DNA of 6,415 nucleotides from Bacillota bacterium (GCA_021820805.1 JAKADF010000205.1:1-6415); one strand, 5' to 3'; counted from the stretch's first letter, positions 1-4,998 are shown. Made by a program: numbers and translations. The notes: generated by a model from the sequence alone, not told the origin.

Positions 1-51
1 AATGGTTCATTTATAAGCGCTGAACCTAGATTAAGATATATATTCAGGTAA
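1..51 (+). CDS. possible 3' end of an upstream gene (partial)
   Basis: Reading frame 1 is open from the first base to a TAA at 49-51 and would give 16 residues ending in RLRYIFR. In B. subtilis and relatives the competence channel gene comEC lies upstream of holA, so this could be the ComEC tail, but 16 residues cannot prove it. The other two plus-strand frames stop by base 21, which agrees weakly with this frame being the coding one. An inverted repeat (GGTTCA at 4-9, TGAACC at 21-26) lies inside it; it has an 11-base loop and no T-run, so it is not called as a terminator. Confidence 0.3.
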   Translation, partial: NGSFISAEPRLRYIFR

Positions 52-61
52 ATATGCTTCC

Positions 62-91
62 TTGGCCGATTCAGTACCCTTCCGGTATACT
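62..91 (+). promoter_or_regulatory. candidate sigma-A promoter for holA
   Basis: A -35 element TTGGCC (62-67, four of six consensus bases) is separated by 18 bases from a -10 element TATACT (86-91, five of six). Transcription would begin near 98, just before the Shine-Dalgarno at 101-107, giving a very short leader. This is pattern matching only. Confidence 0.5.
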
Positions 92-100
92 GATTACGGC

Positions 101-107
101 AAGGAGG
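101..107 (+). promoter_or_regulatory. Shine-Dalgarno that sets the holA start
   Basis: AAGGAGG lies 8 bases before the ATG at 116. The frame stays open back to a TTG at 62, but that codon has no comparable SD and overlaps the candidate -35 element, so the start is placed at 116. Confidence 0.85.
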
Positions 108-115
108 CATTTTTT

Positions 116-1141
116 ATGGATTTTAGTGAAGCTGTTTTGCACATTGAATCGCAAACCTTAAGTCCTGTATATGTGCTTGTTGGAACAGAAATCATGCTTA
201 AGCAGATGTTTTTAGAAGCACTCAACAACCGCTTGTCAGGTTCATCGCAATCGATAAACATAATGCGGTATCGGTATGAAGAAGAAGGTGCAAATAATGC
301 ACTTTTTGAGTGTCGAACTTTGTCTTTTTTCACTGACCAAGCGGTGGTAGTGCTGGAAAATTGCACGGCGCTTACTGCTGGCGGCAAGGCAAAATTCGAT
401 ACATCTGAACTAGAAGAGTACCTGACAAATCCTGTTCCAAACAAATATTTTGTTATTACAGTTGATGCAGATAAATTAGATGAGCGAAAAAAGATCGTTA
501 AGCTTGCTAAAAAGCATCAGGTAGTCGTATGCACAAAACCTAAAGATGAAGATGCTATGCGTATATTACGGGTCATTACTAAAAAAGATGGAATTGAAAT
601 CAGTAAGGAAGCTCTAGAAAAGCTTTGGAGAAGATCTGTTTCCATTGCCTCCTGCCGAACAGACTTACTAAAATTATGGACTTATACAAATCATGCTCCC
701 ATTGAAAATCATGATGTAGATGAATTAGTTACGCCAAAACTTGAAGATAACGTATTTGACTGGCTAAACAGTGTCGTAAAAGGTGACATTGGTATCGCAT
801 TTAAAGTTTTAGAAGATGTAAGGCATGCCGGGTACGACGTATTTGCTTTACTGGCGATGATTGCAAGGCAGCTACGCCTAATGTGGTACGCAAAAGTATT
901 TAGCAGAATGGGGTATACACAGCAGCAAATTGCAACTCGCGTTTCGGCTCATCCTTACGCCATTAAGGTTGCCATAGAACAGTCGCGAGTGTTCTCAATT
1001 AGACGTCTTGAACAATTAATTGTAAAAGTGGCTGACGCTGAATTCGACGTAAAGTCTGGAAAGCGCGATATGGAACAAACGCTCTCTCTAATTGTGGCAG
1101 AATGTGCAGTGACTACAGAGGTAATACAGAGGGTACAGTAA
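116..1141 (+). CDS. holA: DNA polymerase III subunit delta (HolA)
   Basis: A 341-residue protein, close to the usual family length of about 340. The delta subunit belongs to the clamp loader, which opens the beta sliding clamp and loads it on primed DNA; delta is the subunit that contacts and opens beta. The N-terminus shows the family pattern around residues 17-25 (PVYVLVGTE), a degenerate AAA+ fold without a working Walker A motif, as expected for delta. The C-terminal collar region is typical, with ALLAMIARQLRLM, then HPYAIKVAIEQSRVFS, and near the end DVKSGKRDMEQTL. The start is ATG at 116, preceded by AAGGAGG. The gene ends in TAA 20 bases before the SASP start. The location upstream of rpsT and gpr is the conserved Bacilli arrangement (yqeN in B. 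subtilis). Nothing in it looks broken. Confidence 0.95.
   Translation: MDFSEAVLHIESQTLSPVYVLVGTEIMLKQMFLEALNNRLSGSSQSINIMRYRYEEEGANNALFECRTLSFFTDQAVVVLENCTALTAGGKAKFDTSELEEYLTNPVPNKYFVITVDADKLDERKKIVKLAKKHQVVVCTKPKDEDAMRILRVITKKDGIEISKEALEKLWRRSVSIASCRTDLLKLWTYTNHAPIENHDVDELVTPKLEDNVFDWLNSVVKGDIGIAFKVLEDVRHAGYDVFALLAMIARQLRLMWYAKVFSRMGYTQQQIATRVSAHPYAIKVAIEQSRVFSIRRLEQLIVKVADAEFDVKSGKRDMEQTLSLIVAECAVTTEVIQRVQ
1100..1129 (+). promoter_or_regulatory. candidate forespore (sigma-F/sigma-G type) promoter for the SASP gene
   Basis: Inside the end of holA, GAATG (1100-1104) is followed after 15 bases by GGTAATACAG (1120-1129). The latter fits the sigma-F -10 consensus GGNRANAHTR at all positions except the T. 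GAATG fits the sigma-G -35 form (GMATR) better than the sigma-F form (GYATA). A start near 1136 would place the SD at 1146 correctly. SASP genes are normally sigma-G dependent, so a forespore promoter is expected, but this match is imperfect. Confidence 0.3.
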
Positions 1142-1145
1142 CTGC

Positions 1146-1153
1146 AGGGGGTG
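1146..1153 (+). promoter_or_regulatory. Shine-Dalgarno that sets the SASP start
   Basis: AGGGGGTG, one mismatch from AGGAGGTG, lies 8 bases before the GTG at 1162. The frame is open back to an ATG at 1102 inside holA. That earlier start would add 20 residues unlike SASPs and would overlap holA, so GTG 1162 is preferred. Confidence 0.75.
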
Positions 1154-1161
1154 CGTCAGCT

Positions 1162-1461
1162 GTGGCAAGGAGAAAACGGAATCGGCTCTTAGTTCCTGAG
1201 GCGAGAGAGGCATTAGATGCGTTAATGAAAACAGCAGCACCGAAACATACGAAAGTACCCCATATTGGACCAGCAAATGAACATACGCAAGTTGTGGATA
1301 AAGTTGCACATTCACTTGGTATTCCATATAAACCAGATGGAGACAACGGAAACCTAACAACACGTGAGGCCGGTCGTATTGGCGGACAAATCGGGGGAAG
1401 TATAGTTCAAAAATTGGTGCAAATTGCCGAGGAAACTTTGGCGAAAGAATCAAGAAAATAA
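1162..1461 (+). CDS. divergent alpha/beta-type small acid-soluble spore protein
   Basis: A 99-residue protein that begins MARRKRNRLLVPEAREALD. Its first block (N7-K23) matches the SASP helix-1 signature N.LLVP.A..A.D..K. Its second block (V48-L93) matches the remainder: VAHSLGIP, then a loop, then TTREAGRIGGQIGG and IVQKLVQIAEETL, which correspond to the family's EIA.EFGV, TSR.NGSVGG and TKRLV..AE segments. Alpha/beta SASPs coat spore DNA in the forespore, shift it toward an A-like form, protect it from UV and heat, and are degraded by GPR at germination. Usual length is 60-75 residues; this one carries about 22 extra residues (roughly T24-D46) within helix 1. The GPR site glutamates are absent, K47-V48-A49-H50-S51-L52 standing where E-I-A-S-E-F is usual. 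It lies 20 bases after holA and ends just before a terminator. SASP membership is fairly sure; normal function is not. Confidence 0.85.
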   Translation: MARRKRNRLLVPEAREALDALMKTAAPKHTKVPHIGPANEHTQVVDKVAHSLGIPYKPDGDNGNLTTREAGRIGGQIGGSIVQKLVQIAEETLAKESRK

Positions 1462-1464
1462 ATA

Positions 1465-1491
1465 AAAACGACCCGGAATGCGGGTCGTTTT
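1465..1491. terminator. bidirectional Rho-independent terminator between the SASP gene and rpsT
   Basis: A perfect 11-bp stem (AAAACGACCCG at 1465-1475 with CGGGTCGTTTT at 1481-1491) encloses a five-base loop. The plus strand ends in four T and the minus strand in five T (A1464-A1468). It begins 3 bases after the SASP stop and lies 21 bases beyond the rpsT stop, so it serves both convergent genes. Confidence 0.9.
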
Positions 1492-1512
1492 AACACATCA
1501 AGTTTACGGATA

Positions 1513-1782
1513 TTATTTTGCGATAGAAGCGTTGAATCGACGCGCCATGCGAGACTTTTTCCGGCTTGCTGTGTTGTGGTGAATAATACCCTTTGTCGCA
1601 GCTTTATCGAGTGCACGAGATGCAATCTTTAAGGCAGTACGAGCTTGGTCAATATCGTTTGCTGCCACAGCGGCTTCAAACTTTTTAAATGTGGTGCGCA
1701 GTGCCGATTTCAAGGAAGCATTGCGCAAGGAGCGACGCGCACTAACGAGCACACGCTTCTCTGCGGATTTGATGTTTGGCAT
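1513..1782 (-). CDS. rpsT: 30S ribosomal protein S20
   Basis: An 89-residue, lysine- and arginine-rich protein that starts MPNIKSAEKRVLVSARRSLRN, the S20 N-terminal signature, and ends in HHNTASRKKSRMARRFNA, the usual conserved C-terminal block. S20 is a three-helix protein that binds 16S rRNA early in 30S assembly, near the base of the body. Length matches the family (85-90). The ATG at 1782 is preceded on the minus strand by AAGGAGGTG (1788-1796) with 5-base spacing. The frame remains open 25 codons further upstream, but that extension has no family similarity. It is monocistronic and divergent from gpr, whereas holA, the SASP gene and gpr run on the plus strand. Confidence 0.97.
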   Translation of the reverse strand: MPNIKSAEKRVLVSARRSLRNASLKSALRTTFKKFEAAVAANDIDQARTALKIASRALDKAATKGIIHHNTASRKKSRMARRFNASIAK

Positions 1783-1830
1783 AGTCCCACCTCCTTGACA
1801 ATCCCCATCCTTACAGACAAACGTCAGTTT

Positions 1831-1859
1831 ATCATACAGTGGTCGTTCATGCAACAAAA
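1831..1859 (-). promoter_or_regulatory. candidate rpsT promoter
   Basis: On the minus strand a good -10 hexamer TATGAT (1831-1836, five of six) precedes rpsT. The -35 is poor: TTGTTG (1852-1857) gives a 15-base spacer, and TTTTGT (1854-1859) gives 17 bases but little consensus. The leader would be about 40 bases. It lies inside the 100-base divergent region shared with gpr. Confidence 0.35.
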
Positions 1860-1870
1860 TAAAACGATTC

Positions 1871-1875
1871 GGAGG
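1871..1875 (+). promoter_or_regulatory. Shine-Dalgarno that sets the gpr start
   Basis: GGAGG lies 7 bases before GTG 1883. This supports the long N-terminus of GPR over an internal TTG at 1952, which lacks a comparable SD. Confidence 0.8.
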
Positions 1876-1882
1876 GGATTTT

Positions 1883-2935
1883 GTGGCTGCTTTTTATAAG
1901 GAAAAGTCACATTGGCGAAAAGTACAGGTAAAAGCACTAAGAGAACGCGGCTTGAGTCAGTATAGTCCACGTACCGATTTGGCGATTGAAGCTCATGAGT
2001 TAACAAAAAGAGCTAGACCAGTATCACCAACTGGAGTTGACGAATCGTACGAAGAGCTGGATGGAATTCGTGTCTCAAGGGTTCGAATTCGAACGAAAGT
2101 AGCAGAAAAACGTATGGGCAAGAAAAAAGGCTTTTACGTTACATTGGAGGCGCCAGGGCTTCGCCGGCGTGATCCAGATTTACAGGAGCGTGTAGCAGAA
2201 CAATTTGCGAAAGAGTTTGAGTCCATTCTCAATTTGCCTGATGATGCCAAAATTCTTGTTGTCGGTCTTGGAAACGGGCATGTAACTCCTGACTCGCTTG
2301 GACCGCTTGTCGTACGTAAACTATTTGTGACAAGACATTTGTTTCAATATATGCCGGAAGTATTAGGAGATGGCAAAGGGTACCGTTCTGTATCCGCGGT
2401 ATCCCCAGGTGTTTTAGGTTTGACAGGTATTGAAACGAGTGAAATTATTCGTGGAATCGTAGAAAAAGTACATCCGGATGCAGTAATCGCGATTGACGCG
2501 TTAGCCTCACGTTCTTTATCGAGAGTAAACTCTACAATTCAGATATCAGATACAGGTATACAACCAGGTGCTGGTGTAGGAAATAAAAGAAAGGCGCTTG
2601 ATACGGAAACACTTGGCATACCCGTCATTGCGATTGGTATTCCAACTGTTGTTGATGCAGCTACGATAGCAAACGATGCAATTGAGGTTGTTCTTCAACA
2701 ACTAAAAGAACGTGTGCCAGGGAATGGTGTGAATCAGGTATTTGACCAATTATCGTCTTTCGAAAAATGGCAAATGATTCGTGAAGTGCTCGATCCGCTT
2801 GGCAACAATCTGGTTGTTACCCCAAAGGAAATTGATGAATTCATGGAAGATGTTGCCCAGGTAGTTGCAAAAGGACTAAATGTTGCATTACACCCTGCAA
2901 TGACATTAGATGATGCAGCAATGCTTACTCATTAA
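1883..2935 (+). CDS. gpr: germination protease GPR (spore protease, peptidase family A25)
   Basis: A 350-residue protein. GPR is made as a zymogen in the forespore, matures by self-cleavage late in sporulation, and at germination cuts SASPs to free the DNA and supply amino acids. The maturation-site region SQYSPRTDLAIEA is clear; by homology to B. megaterium GPR, cleavage should fall between D32 and L33. Core motifs follow: VVGLGNGHVTPDSLGPLV (about 126-143), SPGVLGLTGIET (174-185), AIDALASRS (203-211), then DTGIQPGAGVGNKRKAL. D137 and D205 lie where the two catalytic aspartates of this atypical aspartic protease family are expected. The start is GTG 1883 after GGAGG. The predicted propeptide (32 residues, basic) is about twice the 15 of B. 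megaterium. Its stop overlaps that of the convergent transglycosylase gene. No convincing sigma-F or sigma-G promoter was found upstream. Confidence 0.97.
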   Translation: MAAFYKEKSHWRKVQVKALRERGLSQYSPRTDLAIEAHELTKRARPVSPTGVDESYEELDGIRVSRVRIRTKVAEKRMGKKKGFYVTLEAPGLRRRDPDLQERVAEQFAKEFESILNLPDDAKILVVGLGNGHVTPDSLGPLVVRKLFVTRHLFQYMPEVLGDGKGYRSVSAVSPGVLGLTGIETSEIIRGIVEKVHPDAVIAIDALASRSLSRVNSTIQISDTGIQPGAGVGNKRKALDTETLGIPVIAIGIPTVVDAATIANDAIEVVLQQLKERVPGNGVNQVFDQLSSFEKWQMIREVLDPLGNNLVVTPKEIDEFMEDVAQVVAKGLNVALHPAMTLDDAAMLTH

Positions 2936-3615
2936 AGCAGAGCATCATGCATAATCCGGGAAACATAATCTTGTGTTTCTTTATACGGGGGGATTCCTCC
3001 GTATTTATCGACGGCCCCAGGGCCTGCATTGTATGCAGCGAGTGCAAGCGGAATGTTTCCGTGGTAACGGCCAATAAGATTTGCAAGATAATGTGTACCA
3101 GCGTCAATGTTTTGAATCGGATTGTACAGATTTGTGGCTCCAAATTGTTCACCTGTTCCAGGCATGAGTTGCATTAGGCCGATTGCTCCAGCTGAACTTA
3201 CGGCAGATGCATTCATGCCTGATTCGTGTTTAATTACGCTTTGAATGAGCGATACTGGAACACCGTATTTTTCGGAAGCAGAAGAAACTGCAGCCTGGAT
3301 GTTAGGCGTAATTTGTCCAGGTTCAGATTGCGTGTTTGAAACGTCCGTATTTGATTGTACGGATTGTATATTCAATTTGTTTTGAGACAGCATGTTCATT
3401 AAAAAGTCCGACGTAGAAAATAAAGCTTGGGCAGGATACGGGGCAGCGGTTCCGTTAACATTCGCTTGGTTTATGCACATCGCGTATTCGAGCGCTTCAA
3501 TAAATGACACTGTTTCATTTAGTATTTCGGCATTTAGGTTTTGTATTTGTTTACTGTTTTTAGTTGTTGCAGGTGGTGTTCCTAATGAGTTTATAGACGG
3601 CAATAGTTCAGACAC
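2932..3615 (-). CDS. lytic transglycosylase with SLT domain
   Basis: A 227-residue protein whose C-terminal half (about 103-225) is a soluble lytic transglycosylase, GH23-like, domain. It has the catalytic glutamate E131 in IKHESGMN, then GAIGLMQLMPGTG, NLYNPIQNIDAGTHYLANL, the ALAAYNAGPGAVDKYGGIPPY block, and ETQDYVSRIM. Such enzymes cut the MurNAc-GlcNAc bond of peptidoglycan, leaving a 1,6-anhydro end. Residues 1-100 are rich in N, Q, S and T, with no signal peptide or membrane helix, so the export route is unknown. Soluble, signal-less transglycosylases such as B. subtilis YjbJ (CwlQ) are a possible parallel. GTG 3615 is preceded on the minus strand by AGAGGTGG (3623-3630) with 7-base spacing. 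It is convergent with gpr and divergent from the 3800 gene, and occupies part of the interval that holds spoIIP in B. subtilis, though it is not SpoIIP or SpoIID. Function at domain level is sure; biological role is not. Confidence 0.9.
   Translation of the reverse strand: MSELLPSINSLGTPPATTKNSKQIQNLNAEILNETVSFIEALEYAMCINQANVNGTAAPYPAQALFSTSDFLMNMLSQNKLNIQSVQSNTDVSNTQSEPGQITPNIQAAVSSASEKYGVPVSLIQSVIKHESGMNASAVSSAGAIGLMQLMPGTGEQFGATNLYNPIQNIDAGTHYLANLIGRYHGNIPLALAAYNAGPGAVDKYGGIPPYKETQDYVSRIMHDALL
2983..3004 (+). terminator. hairpin inside the transglycosylase gene that could terminate gpr
   Basis: ATACGGGGG (2983-2991) pairs with CCTCCGTAT (2996-3004) over 9 bp with one G-U wobble and a GATT loop, followed by a weak TTTAT. 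It begins 47 bases after the gpr stop, in the sense orientation for gpr, within codons for the family motif YGGIPPY of the opposing gene. The T-run is short, so termination is uncertain. Confidence 0.35.
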
Positions 3616-3799
3616 TTCTTAACCACCTCTGTTGCTTAAAATGACACTAAGTCGTATTCGAGATTAGCAGAATAAATCCTCTTAGTAACTTTCTATTCCG
3701 TAAACACTATAAAAGATTCTATTATTTTTTAATAGTGCTAAATTGCTAGGGTTCTTCATATATATCCTATGAAAAAGGCGGTGTAACGGGGGCTTTGAT
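3616..3799. other. AT-rich divergent intergenic region
   Basis: It separates the transglycosylase gene (minus) from the 3800 gene (plus), so promoters for both should lie here. Seen: CTATTA (3719-3724) and TAATAG (3730-3735) around five T, nested in CACTAT (3705-3710) and ATAGTG (3732-3737). These could be an operator or an AT-rich hairpin. The minus strand has TATAGT (3706-3711), a fair -10 without a good -35. The plus strand has CATATATA (3757-3764), which resembles a sigma-E -10 but has no -35 at proper spacing. No gene is seen here. Confidence 0.3.
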
Positions 3800-4237
3800 A
3801 TGAAGACATGGTCACAAATGAGAACAAGACTGAAGCATTTGCTTGCAGGTTTTATTTTTATATCATTTGTCGTAGGTGGCTTAGCAACCGCTTTTTCTAT
3901 TTTTGCTGCAGGAATATCTTCTTTGCAAAATATAGAGACAAAATATGAGCAGCCAGTTGTTGTTGTTTCGCCTCCACAACCCTCTAATACAATAGAACCG
4001 CAACCCTCAAAGCAGCCGGTTCAAAATTGGACACCAAGTACTCCTGTAAGGGCAGAACAGCCCAATGAACCTCTTAGTCATATGCACAGCCCTATTGGAG
4101 ATGCAGTGGATAATGGCGGCGTATACTTGGGACAACGAATTCAAGAAGTGTTTGGGAGTATGTTAAAGGGAGTTATTACTACTTTGTTCCTTGAGCAGAG
4201 CGACGGTTCGTCTCAGGGAGGCATGTCAAATGGATGA
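3800..4237 (+). CDS. membrane-anchored proline-rich protein of unknown function
   Basis: I do not recognise this 145-residue protein. It has a basic N-terminus (MKTWSQMRTRLKH), one hydrophobic segment at about 14-39 that should act as a signal anchor, and a probably extracytoplasmic part. That part is a proline- and glutamine-rich low-complexity linker (52-91), a predicted amphipathic helix (about 99-131, around VYLGQRIQEVFGSMLKGVITTLF), and a polar tail. ATG 3800 follows GGGGG (3788-3792) with 7-base spacing. Its last codons overlap the next gene by 8 bases, so the two are probably translated together. In B. subtilis a small membrane protein, YqxA, sits between spoIIP and lepA. The position, size and single membrane segment are comparable, but I see no sequence match I can vouch for. 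Confidence 0.7.
   Translation: MKTWSQMRTRLKHLLAGFIFISFVVGGLATAFSIFAAGISSLQNIETKYEQPVVVVSPPQPSNTIEPQPSKQPVQNWTPSTPVRAEQPNEPLSHMHSPIGDAVDNGGVYLGQRIQEVFGSMLKGVITTLFLEQSDGSSQGGMSNG
4215..4221 (+). promoter_or_regulatory. Shine-Dalgarno that sets the start of the cation-efflux-like gene
   Basis: AGGGAGG lies 8 bases before ATG 4230, within the end of the preceding gene. The frame is open back to a start-like codon at 4191, which has no SD of this quality, so 4230 is preferred. Confidence 0.75.
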
Positions 4238-4889
4238 TCCTGCCGTTAAGCATACTATGCAGTTGGCCAAAGAGGCATTTCACCTGGAGCTTTTGTCAGT
4301 CGGCTGGATTGCAGCCGAGGCAGCGTTAAGCGCAGTTGCCGCGTATTCTGCCCACAGTATTTCACTTTCCGCCTTCTCCATGGATAGTGGCATTGAGCTT
4401 ATATCAGGCATGGTTTTAGTAATTCGCCTTTGGGTTCAGATGCATTCAGATATAATGGAAACTACCTTGAAAATCGAGCACGCTGCATCACTCATTGTAG
4501 GAGCATGTTTGTTTGCTTTATCGGGATATATCGCTTTTCAATCTGGGGCTGCTCTGGCACGTCATGAGAGTTTATCGGTCAGTTATTTAGGACTTTTAGT
4601 TGCAATCGCAAGTTCTGTCATAACGCCATGGTTTGCGAAACAAAAACGTGCCTACGGAATAAGTCTTAGGAGTCGGGCTTTATTGTCTGATGCAGCATGC
4701 AGTATTGTATGTGCGTACACTTCTTGGACATTGCTTCTTGGACTCATATTGCAGTTCGTATTCGGCTTTTGGTGGGCGGATGCAGTCGCTGCGTGCGGTA
4801 TACTTTATTTTGTTTTAAATGAAGCACTAGAATCCATCGGATCGGCTGCTTCAAAAACTCCTCATCAGCATTATCATCATCACGAATAA
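4230..4889 (+). CDS. cation-efflux (CDF)-like six-helix membrane protein without C-terminal domain
   Basis: A 219-residue protein with six likely membrane helices, at about 20-42, 45-69, 84-104, 115-136, 148-177 and 179-198. Helix 2 carries FSMDSGIELISG, and helices 5-6 carry SDAACSIVCAY and FGFWWADAVAA. These resemble a branch of cation diffusion facilitators, which exchange Zn, Cd, Co, Fe or Mn for protons. In classical members helix 2 has D-x3-D and helix 5 H-x3-D. Here helix 2 has D52-x3-E56, and by alignment helix 5 has C157-x3-C161. The protein ends soon after helix 6, so the usual cytoplasmic metal-sensing domain of about 80-90 residues is absent, and the tail is histidine-rich (H212, H214, H216-H218). 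It starts at ATG 4230 inside the preceding gene (ATGGATGA overlap). Metal transport is an inference; substrate and direction cannot be read from sequence. Confidence 0.75.
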   Translation: MDDPAVKHTMQLAKEAFHLELLSVGWIAAEAALSAVAAYSAHSISLSAFSMDSGIELISGMVLVIRLWVQMHSDIMETTLKIEHAASLIVGACLFALSGYIAFQSGAALARHESLSVSYLGLLVAIASSVITPWFAKQKRAYGISLRSRALLSDAACSIVCAYTSWTLLLGLILQFVFGFWWADAVAACGILYFVLNEALESIGSAASKTPHQHYHHHE

Positions 4890-4899
4890 GTGTAGTTTG

Positions 4900-4929
4900 T
4901 TGTTCGACAAGAGATGCGAATGATATAAT
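4900..4929 (+). promoter_or_regulatory. sigma-A promoter with extended -10 for lepA
   Basis: TATAAT (4924-4929) is a perfect -10, preceded by TGA (4921-4923), a perfect extended -10 (TGN). The -35 TTGTTC (4900-4905) is weak and 18 bases away, which an extended -10 can compensate. Transcription would start near 4936, giving a leader of about 63 bases to GTG 4999. It begins 11 bases after the upstream stop, so lepA has its own promoter. Confidence 0.75.
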
Positions 4930-4947
4930 AGCTTGAAAACAAGCGGA

Positions 4948-4966
4948 GCCGCGCATAAAGCGCGGC
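4948..4966 (+). other. GC-rich hairpin in the lepA leader
   Basis: GCCGCGC (4948-4954) and GCGCGGC (4960-4966) form a perfect 7-bp stem with loop ATAAA. It is followed by CTATTTCG, a very weak T-run. It lies about 12 bases after the predicted lepA transcription start and 20 bases before the SD. It may be a weak terminator for the upstream cassette, an attenuator, or a 5' stabilising structure. Confidence 0.6.
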
Positions 4967-4998
4967 CTATTTCGTGATTGAACCCGAGGAGGATACAG

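Noticed and set aside
62..115. Longer HolA start at TTG 62
   Set aside because: No SD precedes it, it overlaps a plausible -35 element, and AAGGAGG before ATG 116 is far better.
94..444. 116-codon minus-strand reading frame
   Set aside because: It is the antisense shadow of holA, with no recognisable domain and no separate promoter or SD.
1088..1453. Minus-strand frame of 121 codons opposite the SASP gene, and a second one at 1113-1346
   Set aside because: Both are shadows; the plus strand encodes clear SASP motifs and is followed by its terminator.
1783..1857. 25-codon N-terminal extension of S20
   Set aside because: S20 proteins begin MPNIKSA, and AAGGAGGTG lies just before the ATG at 1782.
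1801..1870. Forespore promoter for gpr (CATGCAA 1848-1854, CATCCTT 1806-1812 as sigma-G -10 candidates)
   Set aside because: Neither has a G-x-A-T-R -35 element at 17-18 bases, so the match is no better than chance.
3392..3622. 76-codon plus-strand frame opposite the transglycosylase gene, and another at 2947-3177
   Set aside because: The minus strand carries the SLT domain and its own GTG and SD; these frames show no domain.
3757..3764. Sigma-E-like -10 CATATATA
   Set aside because: The nearest ATA-type -35 (3732-3734) is 22 bases away, too far for sigma-E.
3769..3786. Five-codon minicistron MKKAV just before the 3800 gene
   Set aside because: No SD precedes it and such short frames are common by chance; no stalling motif or leader structure was seen.
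4744..4956. Minus-strand frame of 70 codons
   Set aside because: It overlaps the cation-efflux-like gene and the lepA promoter and has no family resemblance.
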